Below, in pieces: positions 7,505 to 16,226 of a stretch of DNA of 64,000 nt. Each line of letters opens with the position of its first letter. Position 1 is the first letter of the stretch. The notes beneath the pieces were generated by a model, which saw only the letters and a list, made by a program, of their open reading frames with translations, was not told the DNA's origin and ran no database searches. Source of the DNA: Hymenobacter yonginensis (lineage in GTDB: Bacteria; Bacteroidota; Bacteroidia; Cytophagales; Hymenobacteraceae); contig NZ_CP115396.1 of assembly GCF_027625995.1 (NCBI RefSeq), positions 2,666,001 through 2,730,000 of the forward strand, read 5' to 3'. Both the position numbers and the translations under genes were made by a program.

Positions 7505-8770
7505 ATGGCTGCTCCCATCACCTCCTCCTTCCCTACCCCCACCGACACGCCACCCGGCCAGCAGGCCCCGCGCTATACCTCGGCGCTGGCCTCGCTCACG
7601 GTGCTGTTTTTCATGATGGGGTTTATTACCTGTCTGAACGACATTCTGATTCCGTATCTGAAGGCCATTTTCAGCCTCTCCTACACCCAGGCCAACTTTA
7701 TTAACCTCTGCTTTTTCGGCGCTTACTTCGTGATGGGCATTCCGGCCGGTAAGGCCGTGGAGCGCCTGGGCTACAAGGGCGGCATGCTGCTGGGCTTTCT
7801 GGTAGCGGCCCTGGGCGCCTTTCTGTTTTATCCGGCCGCCGAAAGCCGCTCCTACGGTCTATTTCTGGGCGCGCTGTTCGTACTGGCTACGGGCGTGGTG
7901 CTGCTGCAGGTAGCCGGCAACCCCTACGTAGCCATTCTGGGCCCAGCCAAGTCGGCCCCGGCCCGCCTCACGCTCACGCAGGCCTTCAACTCGCTGGGTA
8001 CCACAGTGGCCCCGCTGCTGGGCTCGGCCCTGATCCTGTCGAACCTGCCCGACCTAAATACGGCTACGTCGGCCGCCGCCATTGATGTGCGCGCCGTGCA
8101 GGTGCCCTACCTGGCCATCGGCGGCGTCCTGATCCTGATCAGCATCCTGCTGGGCATGCTGAAGCTGCCAGTTATCTCACACGCCCAGACCGAAGACGTA
8201 CCCGGCCGCCACGCCTGGCACTACCGCCATCTGGTGCTGGGCATGGTGGGCATTTTCGCCTACGTAGGCGGCGAAGTGGCCATCGGCTCGCACATCGTGA
8301 GCTACCTGCACTTGCCCGACGTAATGAACCTGGCTCCAAAAGTAGCCGGCGACAAAGTAGCCTATTACTGGGGCGGCGCCATGGTAGGCCGTTTCCTGGG
8401 CGCGTATTTGCTCAACAAGTTCAACCCCGGCCGCCTGCTGGCCTTCAACGCGCTGGGCGCCGTGCTGCTGGTGCTGATTTCGGTAAGCACCACCGGCGAA
8501 GTGGCCATGTGGAGTTTGCTGGCTGTGGGTCTAATGAACTCCATCATGTTTGCCACCATCTTCACGCTGGCCGTGGCCGGCCTGGGCCGCCACACCGAGG
8601 AGGCCTCGGGCCTGCTGAACGTGGCCATTGTGGGCGGCGCCGTGGTGCCACTGCTGTTTGGTTTGGTGGCCGATGCCAGCACCCTGCGGTGGGCCTTCAT
8701 CCTGCCCGTACTGTGCTACGCCTACATTCTGTGGTACGGCATCTCAGGCCACAAAACCACAGAAGCGTAA
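7505..8770 (+). CDS. Sugar MFS transporter, FucP family
   Basis: A 421-residue inner-membrane proton-coupled sugar importer of the major facilitator superfamily, fucose/glucose/galactose permease branch. About 12 hydrophobic segments are visible. Diagnostic stretches are LFFMMGFITCLNDILIPYLK in TM1, INLCFFGAYFVMGIPAGK in TM2 with the following ERLGYKGG loop, and VAGNPYVAILGP in TM5, all typical of FucP-like proteins. The start at 7505 gives a short hydrophilic N-terminus before TM1. It is followed by a strong hairpin. Substrate is not determined; neighbours (GH13 enzymes, sialate esterase) fit glycan use, but only loosely. Confidence 0.9.
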   Translation: MAAPITSSFPTPTDTPPGQQAPRYTSALASLTVLFFMMGFITCLNDILIPYLKAIFSLSYTQANFINLCFFGAYFVMGIPAGKAVERLGYKGGMLLGFLVAALGAFLFYPAAESRSYGLFLGALFVLATGVVLLQVAGNPYVAILGPAKSAPARLTLTQAFNSLGTTVAPLLGSALILSNLPDLNTATSAAAIDVRAVQVPYLAIGGVLILISILLGMLKLPVISHAQTEDVPGRHAWHYRHLVLGMVGIFAYVGGEVAIGSHIVSYLHLPDVMNLAPKVAGDKVAYYWGGAMVGRFLGAYLLNKFNPGRLLAFNALGAVLLVLISVSTTGEVAMWSLLAVGLMNSIMFATIFTLAVAGLGRHTEEASGLLNVAIVGGAVVPLLFGLVADASTLRWAFILPVLCYAYILWYGISGHKTTEA

Positions 8771-8790
8771 GAGCTTCGGTTTTTTCAGTA

Positions 8791-8837
8791 AAACACTCCG
8801 GGTTGGCGGCTTTTCAGGCAGCCGGCCCGGAGTGTTT
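8791..8837 (+). terminator. Hairpin terminator after the sugar transporter
   Basis: Arms AAACACTCCGGG and CCCGGAGTGTTT are perfect 12-mers enclosing a 23-base loop that can pair further. The A and T ends make it potentially bidirectional. Confidence 0.75.
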
Positions 8838-8905
8838 GCGTATTTGGGTACGATTGAACTTTAGAGTCGGCACTTTCTGCATCCGACCAGGCAGGCCTGC
8901 CTTAT

Positions 8906-10891
8906 ATGCCATCCATCATGCTTCTACGCCGCTTTTCTCCTCTCCTGATTCCGAGCCTGCTGCTGGCTTTGCTGACCTTGCCAGCCCGGGCTGCCGTGCG
9001 GCTGCCGCGGCTGGTGGGCTCGCACATGGTGCTGCAGCGCAATGTGCCGCTGCCGCTCTGGGGCTGGGCCGAGCCGGGCGAAGTGGTGCGCGTAGCGTTC
9101 CGGGCAGCGCAGGCCCATGCCACCGCCGGCCCCGACGGCCGCTGGCAGCTCACGCTGCCGGCCCAGGCCCCCGGCGGGCCGTTCGAGCTGACGGTGCAGG
9201 CCTCCAACACCCTGCGCCTCACCGATGTGCTGGTCGGCGACGTGTGGCTGGCCTCGGGGCAGTCGAATATGGAGTGGACGCTGCTCCGCGCCGCCAACGG
9301 CCCCGCCGAAACCGCCGCCGCCCGCTTCCCCAACCTGCGGCTGTTTGCGGTGCCCAACCGCCCCGAGCTGCGCCCCCAGGCCGAGCTGGCCGGTGGCGAG
9401 TGGCAGCCCTGCACCCCGGAGTCGGCCGCGGAGTTTTCGGCCGTGGCCTACTACTTCGGGCGCGACCTGCTGCGGCGCTACAACGTGCCGGTGGGGCTGA
9501 TTGCGGCCGACTGGGGCGGTACCGTGGCCGAAGCCTGGGTTAGCGCCGAAGCGTTGCAGCAGCTGCCCGATTTCCGGGCATCGGTGGCGGCGCTGCAGCA
9601 ACAGAGCAGCTCGTTTGCCGAGCAGGAAGCTGCCTACGCCGCGCGCCTCAACGCCTGGCAGCAAAGCCCCGCCGGCCAGGACCAGGGCCTGCTGCCGGGC
9701 CGCCCGTCGTGGGCCGACCCAGCCCTTTCCACCACCGACTGGCCCACGATGCCGCTGCCGGGCTACTGGGAAAATCTGGTGCCGGCCCTGCACGACCTCG
9801 ACGGTATTGTGTGGCTGCGCCGCGACCTGACGCTGCCCGCCACGGCCGCCGGCCAGCCGCTCACGCTCACCCTGGCCAAAGTCGATGACCAGGATAGTAC
9901 TTTCTTTAACGGCGTCGCCATCGGAGGCACGCGCGGCTACGACCAGCTGCGGCGCTACACAGTGCCGGCCGAGCTGGTACGGGCCGGCCGCAACGTAGTG
10001 GCCGTGCGCGTTACCGACAACGGCGGCGGGGGCGGCCTCTGGGGTCAGCCTGCGGATATGTCGGCCGTGGTGGGCGGCCTCACGGTGCCGCTGGCCGGCG
10101 CCTGGCACTACCGCCTGGCCCAGGACCCCGCCACCCGCCCACCCAACCCGCTGGCCGGCGGCCCCAACAACGCGCCCACGGCCCTCTTCAACGGTATGAT
10201 TGCGCCGCTGCTGCCCTACGCGCTGAAAGGCATCATCTGGTACCAGGGCGAAAGCAACGCCGACCGCGCCACCCAATACCGCACGCTATTCCCGGCCCTG
10301 ATTCAGGACTGGCGCCAGCGCTGGCAGCAGCCGGCCCTGCCGTTTCTGTTCGTGCAGCTGGCCGCCTACCAGCCCGACCCGCCGGAGCCTGCCACTTCTG
10401 CCTGGGCCGAACTGCGCGAGGCTCAGCGCTACGTGAGCCGCACGGTGCCGCGCACAGCCATGGCCGTCGCCTTGGATCTGGGCAACGTCAACGACATTCA
10501 CCCGCTCAATAAGTTGGACGTAGGCCGCCGCCTGGCGCTGGCCGCCCGCCGCCTGGCCTACGGCGAAACCACGCTGGTGGCCTCGGGCCCCACCGTGGCG
10601 GGCGTCACGCCGGGCCGCGGCAGCCTCACGGTGCGCTTCGATAACGTCGGCGGCGGCCTAGTGCTGAAGCCAGCCGCGGTGGCCGGGGCCGGACGCAGCA
10701 GCTTCGCCATAGCCGGGCCCGACCGGCGGTTTGTGTGGGCTACCGCCGAAGTGCAGGGCAGCGCCCTCGTGTTGCGGGCAGCCGGCGTGCCAAATCCGGT
10801 GGCCGTGCGCTATGCCTGGGGTAATAGTCGCTCGGCCACGCTTTACAACAAGCAGGGTCTGCCGGCCCCGCCGTTCCGCGCCGGGGAGTAA
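8906..10891 (+). CDS. Sialate O-acetylesterase family protein
   Basis: A 661-residue secreted esterase of the SASA/SGNH type that removes O-acetyl groups from sialic acids or other acetylated glycans. The N-terminus carries a Sec signal (LLIPSLLLALLTLPARA); an ATG at 8918 would serve equally well. The catalytic Ser sits in WLASGQSNMEW. A jelly-roll insert (about residues 290 to 400) of the GH2 sugar-binding type follows, then IIWYQGESNA, and the catalytic Asp-His pair is in NDIHPLNK. This order (SGNH, beta domain, SGNH, end beta domain) is normal for Bacteroidota members. No sialidase or aldolase genes are nearby, so the substrate may be plant acetylated glycan rather than sialate. Confidence 0.88.
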   Translation: MPSIMLLRRFSPLLIPSLLLALLTLPARAAVRLPRLVGSHMVLQRNVPLPLWGWAEPGEVVRVAFRAAQAHATAGPDGRWQLTLPAQAPGGPFELTVQASNTLRLTDVLVGDVWLASGQSNMEWTLLRAANGPAETAAARFPNLRLFAVPNRPELRPQAELAGGEWQPCTPESAAEFSAVAYYFGRDLLRRYNVPVGLIAADWGGTVAEAWVSAEALQQLPDFRASVAALQQQSSSFAEQEAAYAARLNAWQQSPAGQDQGLLPGRPSWADPALSTTDWPTMPLPGYWENLVPALHDLDGIVWLRRDLTLPATAAGQPLTLTLAKVDDQDSTFFNGVAIGGTRGYDQLRRYTVPAELVRAGRNVVAVRVTDNGGGGGLWGQPADMSAVVGGLTVPLAGAWHYRLAQDPATRPPNPLAGGPNNAPTALFNGMIAPLLPYALKGIIWYQGESNADRATQYRTLFPALIQDWRQRWQQPALPFLFVQLAAYQPDPPEPATSAWAELREAQRYVSRTVPRTAMAVALDLGNVNDIHPLNKLDVGRRLALAARRLAYGETTLVASGPTVAGVTPGRGSLTVRFDNVGGGLVLKPAAVAGAGRSSFAIAGPDRRFVWATAEVQGSALVLRAAGVPNPVAVRYAWGNSRSATLYNKQGLPAPPFRAGE

Positions 10892-10931
10892 GGCCGATTC
10901 AGCGGAAAATATAGGCCCGGGGACACGACGA

Positions 10932-10978
10932 CCACAAGGCGCGTCGGCTGCGCTACCCACCACCGTAGCGCCTTGTGG
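10932..10978. repeat. Intergenic hairpin
   Basis: Arms CCACAAGGCG and CGCCTTGTGG with partly paired interior. It lies 41 bp after the esterase gene and may end its transcript, though it has no T-run. A 16-base palindrome of the form AAAACCGG/CCGGTTTT follows at about 11038. Confidence 0.5.
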
Positions 10979-11122
10979 CCGCTGTGGCGGGGCCCAAACA
11001 TCCCGGCGGGCCGGGGGTTAGCAGCAGACTCCTTCCGAAAAACCGGCCGGTTTTCCGGCCCCGAGGCCTTTAATTCCGGCATTTCTCTGGCAACTTGCCG
11101 CTTTTACGTCCTGTTCGACTGC

Positions 11123-11620
11123 ATGATTATCCGCCCGGCCACCCGCTCCGACCTGCACGCTGTGTACCGCCTCTGGTGCGAGCTGATGGACGCGCACGCC
11201 CCCTACCACCCCGTGTTCGGGTACCACCGCCGGGCCGAGGTGGAGCTGAAGCAGGTGCTGCTGGGCCGCCTGCGCGAGCCCCAAACGCGGTTTTTCGTGG
11301 CCGAAGCGCCCGACGGGTTGGCCGGCCTACTTATTGCCCTCTACCAGCCCGGCAACCCCGCCCTGCACTACAAGCGGCGCGGCTATATCGCCGAAACCAT
11401 GGTGCGCCCGCCCTTCCGGCGGCTGGGCATCGGGCGGGAGCTGTTTCTGGCGGCCCGCGAGTGGCTGCAGCAGCAGGGCGCCGACCATCTGGAACTGCAG
11501 GTAGCCGTGCCCAACGAGGGCGGCCAGCGGTTCTGGGCGGCCATGGGCTTCGCACCAACCACCTACCACCTCATGCTGCCCCTACAGCCCCCGCCCGGCC
11601 CCCACGACTGGCCCGAATAG
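11123..11620 (+). CDS. GNAT family N-acetyltransferase
   Basis: A 165-residue acetyltransferase of the GCN5-related superfamily. It starts MIIRPATRSDLHAVYRLW, the classic first strand and helix, at the ATG 11123; the frame is open upstream but that part is intergenic hairpin sequence. The acetyl-CoA binding loop is visible as PPFRRLGIGRELFLAAREW (motif A, Q/RxxGxG/A), followed by LQVAVPNEGGQRFWAAMGF, the motif B region. Upstream, YKRRGYIAETMV is the strand preceding motif A. The acceptor substrate cannot be predicted. It lies alone between two hairpins. Confidence 0.88.
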   Translation: MIIRPATRSDLHAVYRLWCELMDAHAPYHPVFGYHRRAEVELKQVLLGRLREPQTRFFVAEAPDGLAGLLIALYQPGNPALHYKRRGYIAETMVRPPFRRLGIGRELFLAAREWLQQQGADHLELQVAVPNEGGQRFWAAMGFAPTTYHLMLPLQPPPGPHDWPE

Positions 11621-11670
11621 CCGCGCCGGCCCAACTACCGGGCCGGGCCTTGCGTTAGACCGGTTGCGTG

Positions 11671-11703
11671 CCCCGGCCCGATGGCACCCCCATCGGGCCG
11701 GGG
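11671..11703. repeat. Perfect 14-bp-stem hairpin upstream of DUF421
   Basis: Arms CCCCGGCCCGATGG and CCATCGGGCCGGGG are perfectly complementary with a 5-base loop, 46 bp before the DUF421 start and 50 bp after the acetyltransferase stop. No T-run follows. It could act as a terminator of the upstream gene or as a leader structure. Confidence 0.6.
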
Positions 11704-11749
11704 TGCCGATACGCTATCCGCTTTTATCCGGCCCCGCTGCCTTCTGCCC

Positions 11750-12466
11750 ATGCCCCTGTTTGCCGCCGATATCCAGCCCTTCGACTGGAACCGTATTCTG
11801 CTTTCCGACGAAGCTCCGCCGCTGTTCCTGCTGGAAGTGGTGGTGCGCTGCGTGCTGACTTATCTGATGATTATCGGGGCGCTACGCGTAACCGGCCGGC
11901 GCGGGGTGCGGCAGCTGTCCATCTTCGAGCTGAGCATCATCCTGGCCCTGGGCTCGGCCGCCGGCGACGCCATGCTCTACCACGATACGCCGCTACTGCA
12001 CGCGGCCGTAGTGTTTGTGGTCATTTCCGGACTGTATCTGCTGTTCAACCGCCTCACCGAGCGGTTTCCGAAGTTTTCCGACTGGCTGGAAGGAGCACCC
12101 GTGCTGCTGGTGGAGGATGGCGAAATCAACCTACCCAACTTCACCAAGCAAAACCTCACCCAGAAGGAGCTGTTTGGGGAGCTGCGGCTGCGCCAGGTGG
12201 AGCACCTGGGCCAGGTGCGCCGCGCCTACATCGAGGCCACCGGCGAGGTCAGCATCTATTTCTTTGCCGATGAGGACGTGCGCCCCGGCCTACCCATCTG
12301 GCCTGAGCGCAAAACCGACAAGCGCCACCGCGTGGAGCAGGCCGGCCAGCACGCCTGCGCCTGCTGCGCCCATATCCAGACGCTGGCCAAAGGCGAGCTG
12401 GCCCGCTGCACCAGCTGCCACCAGGACCAGTGGATTCCGGCCTGCGACGCCAAGCGCATTGCGTAA
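11750..12466 (+). CDS. DUF421 (YetF-type) membrane protein with Cys-rich tail
   Basis: About 238 residues. Three transmembrane segments near the N-terminus (LFLLEVVVRCVLTYLMIIGA, then the segments around FELSIILALGSAAGDAM and AVVFVVISGLYLLF) are followed by the soluble DUF421 domain (VLLVEDGEINLPNF, LRLRQVEHLGQVRRAYIEATGEVSIY). The ATG at 11750 gives MPLFAADIQPFDW, the usual start; the longer frame reads through a hairpin. Unusual is the last third: a tail after the domain contains CACCAH and, about 20 residues on, CTSCH, a spacing that looks like a zinc ribbon or rubredoxin-like knuckle. Function of DUF421 is not established beyond a membrane role. Its stop is 9 bp from the convergent serine hydrolase stop. 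Confidence 0.85.
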   Translation: MPLFAADIQPFDWNRILLSDEAPPLFLLEVVVRCVLTYLMIIGALRVTGRRGVRQLSIFELSIILALGSAAGDAMLYHDTPLLHAAVVFVVISGLYLLFNRLTERFPKFSDWLEGAPVLLVEDGEINLPNFTKQNLTQKELFGELRLRQVEHLGQVRRAYIEATGEVSIYFFADEDVRPGLPIWPERKTDKRHRVEQAGQHACACCAHIQTLAKGELARCTSCHQDQWIPACDAKRIA

Positions 12467-12475
12467 GCGGCCAGA

Positions 12476-13651
12476 TTATTTTTCTGTGTAGTTGTACGGC
12501 ACGTAGTTTTCCCACTGCCAGGGCGTAGCTGTGTCACCAAGCAACTGCATTAGCAGCGGCCGGAATAGTTTGTCGGCATTGGAACTGTTGCCCATCAGGA
12601 GCAGCGCTTTTTTCTGCTGTGGAAACACCACGCTGTGGTTTTCCCAGCCGTCATCGTGGCCTTCCTTGAAATAGGCTGGTCCGTATGCAGTCTGAAAAAC
12701 ACCCCACCCCAGCCCATAGGCCAGCTGAATGGTGCGGTTGCTGTCCGGGGCGGCCACCGTAGCCAGCGGCCCAAACTGCGCCCGGAAAGGAATTAGGACT
12801 TGGGGGCGGATCATTTCGGCCAACGCGGCGGGCGGCAGTACCCGGCCCTGCATAAGAGCGGCTAGAAACGCGGCGTAGTCGGCGGGGGTAGTTTCGAGCG
12901 AACCGGCGGCCTGGGCTTTGGCGCGGCGGCGCTTTTCCAACGGTTGGCCCTGTTCGTCGTAGCCCAGCGCATAGTTGGCCTCGAAGGCAGGCTGCCACAC
13001 GTAGCTGGTGCGTGCGAGGCCCAACGGCTTCCATAACCGTTCTTCACTGAGCTGCAGCAGGCTTTTGCCAGCAATGGTTTCCACCGCTACTTGCAGTAGT
13101 TGCAGGCCCTCGCCGGAGTAGCCGTAGCGGGCCCCGGGCTCGAATTTAAACCGCAGCTTTTTGTCGGGCTCAATCCAGCGCCAGTTGGGCAGGCCGGTGG
13201 TGTGGCTGAGGGCCATGCGGGCCGTTAGTTTGCGCCATCTCTCATCACCAGCCAGATCCTGCCAGCCAGGTAGCTCCGGAATCGGCCGGCCCACATACTC
13301 GTGCAACGGCTTGTCGAGGTCGAGCTGGCCGGCCTGCACCAACTGCATAACCAAGCAAGCAAATACGGCTTTGCTCAAAGACGCCCCATACATAGCCGTA
13401 TAGGGCTCCATCGGAGCTTTTTCAGCAGCGTTGCGGTAGCCAAATGTGCGCAGATAGCGTACCTGGTTGTTTTCCAGTAGGGCCACCGCCAGCCCCGTTA
13501 CCCGGGCCGAATCCAGGAGTTTCTGCACGGTGCGGTCCATATCGGCGGGGCGGAGCGTGCGGCCGTCGAGGGTGTGAAACGGCCGGGCCGGTTGCGCCGC
13601 CAAAGGCTGGGTTGCCGCCAGAACTCCCGCAAGGAGGAAAAGTGCTTTCAT
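12476..13651 (-). CDS. Serine hydrolase, class C beta-lactamase-like family
   Basis: A 391-residue exported protein of the beta-lactamase/transpeptidase-like superfamily (COG1680). ATG at 13651 gives a signal peptide ending LAAQ; the TTG at 13660 adds three residues only. The active-site SxxK is Ser about 91 to Lys about 94 in YGASLSKAVF. The second motif appears as RYGYSGEGLQLLQ, with Tyr in the place of the class C YxN but Ser-Gly after it, which is common in esterase-type members. The third motif is probably near KEGHDDGWENHSV. It is therefore more likely an esterase or peptidase than a true beta-lactamase. It is divergent from the VOC gene with 76 bp between starts. Confidence 0.86.
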   Translation of the reverse strand: MKALFLLAGVLAATQPLAAQPARPFHTLDGRTLRPADMDRTVQKLLDSARVTGLAVALLENNQVRYLRTFGYRNAAEKAPMEPYTAMYGASLSKAVFACLVMQLVQAGQLDLDKPLHEYVGRPIPELPGWQDLAGDERWRKLTARMALSHTTGLPNWRWIEPDKKLRFKFEPGARYGYSGEGLQLLQVAVETIAGKSLLQLSEERLWKPLGLARTSYVWQPAFEANYALGYDEQGQPLEKRRRAKAQAAGSLETTPADYAAFLAALMQGRVLPPAALAEMIRPQVLIPFRAQFGPLATVAAPDSNRTIQLAYGLGWGVFQTAYGPAYFKEGHDDGWENHSVVFPQQKKALLLMGNSSNADKLFRPLLMQLLGDTATPWQWENYVPYNYTEK

Positions 13652-13727
13652 GCTGCCCAAACTGATTGATTACCAAACGAAGAAAAGATTTTCCATCAAT
13701 ATTGCCCTACTGAACGTTCCGCACTTC

Positions 13728-14117
13728 ATGATCCCCTTACTTCACATCCACCACATTGCCATTATCAGCGCCGACTACGCCCGCTCCAAACGGTTTTACA
13801 CCGAGGTGCTGGGGCTGCGCGTCCTGCGGGAGGTGTACCGCGAGGCCCGGCAGTCGTGGAAGCTGGACCTGGCTTTGGGCGAGCAGTACGTCATCGAGCT
13901 GTTTTCCTTCCCCGAGCCGCCGCCCCGCCCTACCCGGCCCGAGGCCGCCGGCCTGCGCCACTTGGCCTTTGCCGTGTCGGACATTGAAGCCACCGTGCGC
14001 CACCTCACCACCCACGGCGTGGCCTCGGAACCCATCCGGACGGACGAGTTTACGGGCCGGCGCTTCACCTTTATTGAGGACCCCGACGGCCTGCCGCTGG
14101 AGTTTTACGAGGTCTGA
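13728..14117 (+). CDS. VOC family (glyoxalase I-like) protein
   Basis: A 129-residue vicinal-oxygen-chelate protein, two beta-alpha-beta-beta-beta modules. It begins MIPLLHIHHIAIISADYARS with the first metal-ligand His, continues with SKRFYTEVLGLRVLREVYRE, and has the second half LRHLAFAVSDIEATVRHL and FIEDPDGLPLEFYEV with the C-terminal Glu ligand. This is the pattern of the SMU1112c/YaeR-like subgroup, of unknown substrate. The ATG at 13728 is chosen because the upstream part of the frame overlaps the divergent gene's promoter and shows no conservation. Confidence 0.87.
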   Translation: MIPLLHIHHIAIISADYARSKRFYTEVLGLRVLREVYREARQSWKLDLALGEQYVIELFSFPEPPPRPTRPEAAGLRHLAFAVSDIEATVRHLTTHGVASEPIRTDEFTGRRFTFIEDPDGLPLEFYEV

Positions 14118-14201
14118 ACCGGGCCGCGGTGGGTTGGGAAATCGTAGAATGGGCTGGGGCCGACTTGTGCGCTATTGCCCGCCGCCCCCTACCTTGCCCC
14201 C

Positions 14202-16106
14202 ATGATACCCGACAACCCCGCACCACTCCCCTACCTCATCATTGATTTCGACAGTACGTTTACCCAGGTGGAAGGCCTCGACGAGCTGGCCGACATTGCC
14301 CTCACCGGCCAGCCCAACCGGGCGGAAGTAGTAGCCGCCATCCGCGCCCTCACCGACCGGGGCATGAGCGGGGAGCTGAAGTTTTCGGAGTCGCTGCGGC
14401 AGCGACTGGCTTTGCTGCCGGCCCAGCGCGAGCATATCGGGCTGCTGGTGGAGCGGCTGAAGGGCAAGGTGTCGGAGAGCATCCGCCGCAACCGGGGCTT
14501 CTTCGAGCAGTTTCCGGGCCGGGTGTACATCGTGAGCAGCGGCTTCCGCGAGTTCATTGAGCCGGTGGTGGCCGAGTTCGGCATCGACGCCGACCACGTG
14601 CTGGCCAACACCTTCACCTTCGACGCCGAGGGCCGCATTACGGGCTTCGACGCCACCAACCCGCTCAGCCAGGACGGCGGCAAAATCCTGCAGTTGCGCC
14701 AGCTTGATTTGCACGGCCCCGTGTACGCCCTCGGCGACGGCTACACCGACTACCAGATCCGGGAAGCCGGCTTGGCCGACCGCTTCTACGCCTTCACCGA
14801 AAACGTGACCCGCGACGCCGTGGTGGCCCGCGCCGATGAAGTGCTGCCCTCCTTCGACGAATTTCTCTACCAGAACAAGCTCCCGATGACCCTTTCGTAT
14901 CCCAAGAACCGCATCAAAGTCCTGCTCCTCGAAAACCCCGACCCGCGCGCCGCCGAGCTGTTCCGCCAGGAAGGCTACCAGGTGGAAAGCGTGCCCGGCG
15001 GCCTCGACGAGGACGAAATGGCCGCCCGCATCGAGGGCGTGAGCATCCTGGGCATCCGGAGCAAAACCCAGGTGACACCGCGGGTGCTGGAGGCCGCCAA
15101 CCGCCTCATTGCGGTGGGCGCGTTCTGCATCGGCACCAACCAGATTGACCTCACCGGCTGCATGAAAAAAGGCATTGCCGTGTTCAACGCCCCGTTCAGC
15201 AACACCCGCTCGGTGGTGGAGCTGGCCCTGGGCGAAATCATCATGCTGGCCCGCCGCATCCCCGAGAAAAACCCCAAGATGCACCGCGGCGAGTGGGATA
15301 AGTCGGCCGGGGGCTCGTTTGAGGTGCGTGGCAAGAAGCTGGGCATCGTGGGCTACGGCAACATCGGCTCGCAGCTGTCGGTGGTGGCCGAGGCCATCGG
15401 CCTGCAGGTGCTCTACTACGACGTGGCCGAAAAGCTGCAGCTGGGCAACGCCGTGAAGTGCCGCACCCTCGACGAGCTGCTGCAGCAGGCCGACATCGTG
15501 ACCCTGCACGTGGACGGCCGCCGGGAAAACACCAACCTCATCGGGGCACGCGAGCTGGCCCTGATGAAGCCCGGCGCGCTGCTGCTCAACAATGCACGCG
15601 GCCACGTGGTGGACGTGCCGGCCCTGGCCGCCGTGCTCCGCTCAGGCCACCTGGGCGGGGCCGCCGTGGATGTGTTTCCCTACGAGCCCAAAACCAACCA
15701 GGAAGCCTTCGAGAGCGAGCTGCGGGGCCTGCCCAACGTACTGCTCACGCCCCACATCGGGGGCAGCACCGCCGAGGCCCAGCGCAACATCGCCGAGTTT
15801 GTACCCGAGCGGATTATGCAGTACGTGAACACCGGCAACACCCAGCAGAGCGTCAACTTCCCCAACATTCAGCTGCCCGAGCAGCAGGCCCACCGCCTCA
15901 TCCACATTCACCACAACGTGCCCGGCGTGCTGGCCCGCATCAACAACGTGCTGGCCCAGCACCACGTCAACATCCTGGGCCAGTACCTGAAAACCAACGA
16001 GCACATCGGCTACGTCATCACCGACATCGACAAGCAGTACGCCCCCGAAGTCATCCAGGCCCTGCGCGACGTGGAGCATACCATCAAGTTCCGGGTGCTG
16101 TATTAA
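14202..16106 (+). CDS. serA: Fused phosphoserine phosphatase-like HAD / 3-phosphoglycerate dehydrogenase
   Basis: A 634-residue fusion. Residues about 1 to 225 are a HAD phosphatase of the SerB kind: DFDSTFTQVEGLDELA with both catalytic Asp (15 and 17), IVSSGF and GDGYTDYQIREAG. Residues about 235 to 540 are D-3-phosphoglycerate dehydrogenase: GIRSKTQVTPRVLEAA, the NAD loop GYGNIGSQL, NNARGHVVD and LTPHIGGSTAEAQ with the catalytic His. A C-terminal ACT domain (about 555 to 634, HNVPGVLARINNVL) is the usual serine-feedback site. One chain would thus do the first and third steps of serine synthesis; the aminotransferase serC is not in the window. The ATG at 14202 is preferred over a TTG at 14175. 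A shared terminator follows. Confidence 0.88.
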   Translation: MIPDNPAPLPYLIIDFDSTFTQVEGLDELADIALTGQPNRAEVVAAIRALTDRGMSGELKFSESLRQRLALLPAQREHIGLLVERLKGKVSESIRRNRGFFEQFPGRVYIVSSGFREFIEPVVAEFGIDADHVLANTFTFDAEGRITGFDATNPLSQDGGKILQLRQLDLHGPVYALGDGYTDYQIREAGLADRFYAFTENVTRDAVVARADEVLPSFDEFLYQNKLPMTLSYPKNRIKVLLLENPDPRAAELFRQEGYQVESVPGGLDEDEMAARIEGVSILGIRSKTQVTPRVLEAANRLIAVGAFCIGTNQIDLTGCMKKGIAVFNAPFSNTRSVVELALGEIIMLARRIPEKNPKMHRGEWDKSAGGSFEVRGKKLGIVGYGNIGSQLSVVAEAIGLQVLYYDVAEKLQLGNAVKCRTLDELLQQADIVTLHVDGRRENTNLIGARELALMKPGALLLNNARGHVVDVPALAAVLRSGHLGGAAVDVFPYEPKTNQEAFESELRGLPNVLLTPHIGGSTAEAQRNIAEFVPERIMQYVNTGNTQQSVNFPNIQLPEQQAHRLIHIHHNVPGVLARINNVLAQHHVNILGQYLKTNEHIGYVITDIDKQYAPEVIQALRDVEHTIKFRVLY

Positions 16107-16164
16107 AAAGTGTGGGGTCGTTCGATATTAGTAGCGAGTAATCAATACTCAATCCTTCTGGCTG

Positions 16165-16214
16165 AAAAAACGCCAAACGGCCGCTCCGAAGCTCGGAGCG
16201 GCCGTTTGGCGTTT
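16165..16214. terminator. Bidirectional terminator between convergent genes
   Basis: A 41-bp hairpin (16171-16211) with 19-bp perfect arms beginning CGCCAAACGGCCGCTCCGA and a 3-base loop, preceded by an A-run and followed by GTTTG. It serves both the serine-synthesis fusion and the minus-strand gene at 16227. Confidence 0.85.
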
Positions 16215-16226
16215 GAGAAAGTACTG

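Noticed and set aside
14172-15605. A 477-codon minus-strand frame
   Set aside because: Shadow of the SerB-SerA fusion gene.
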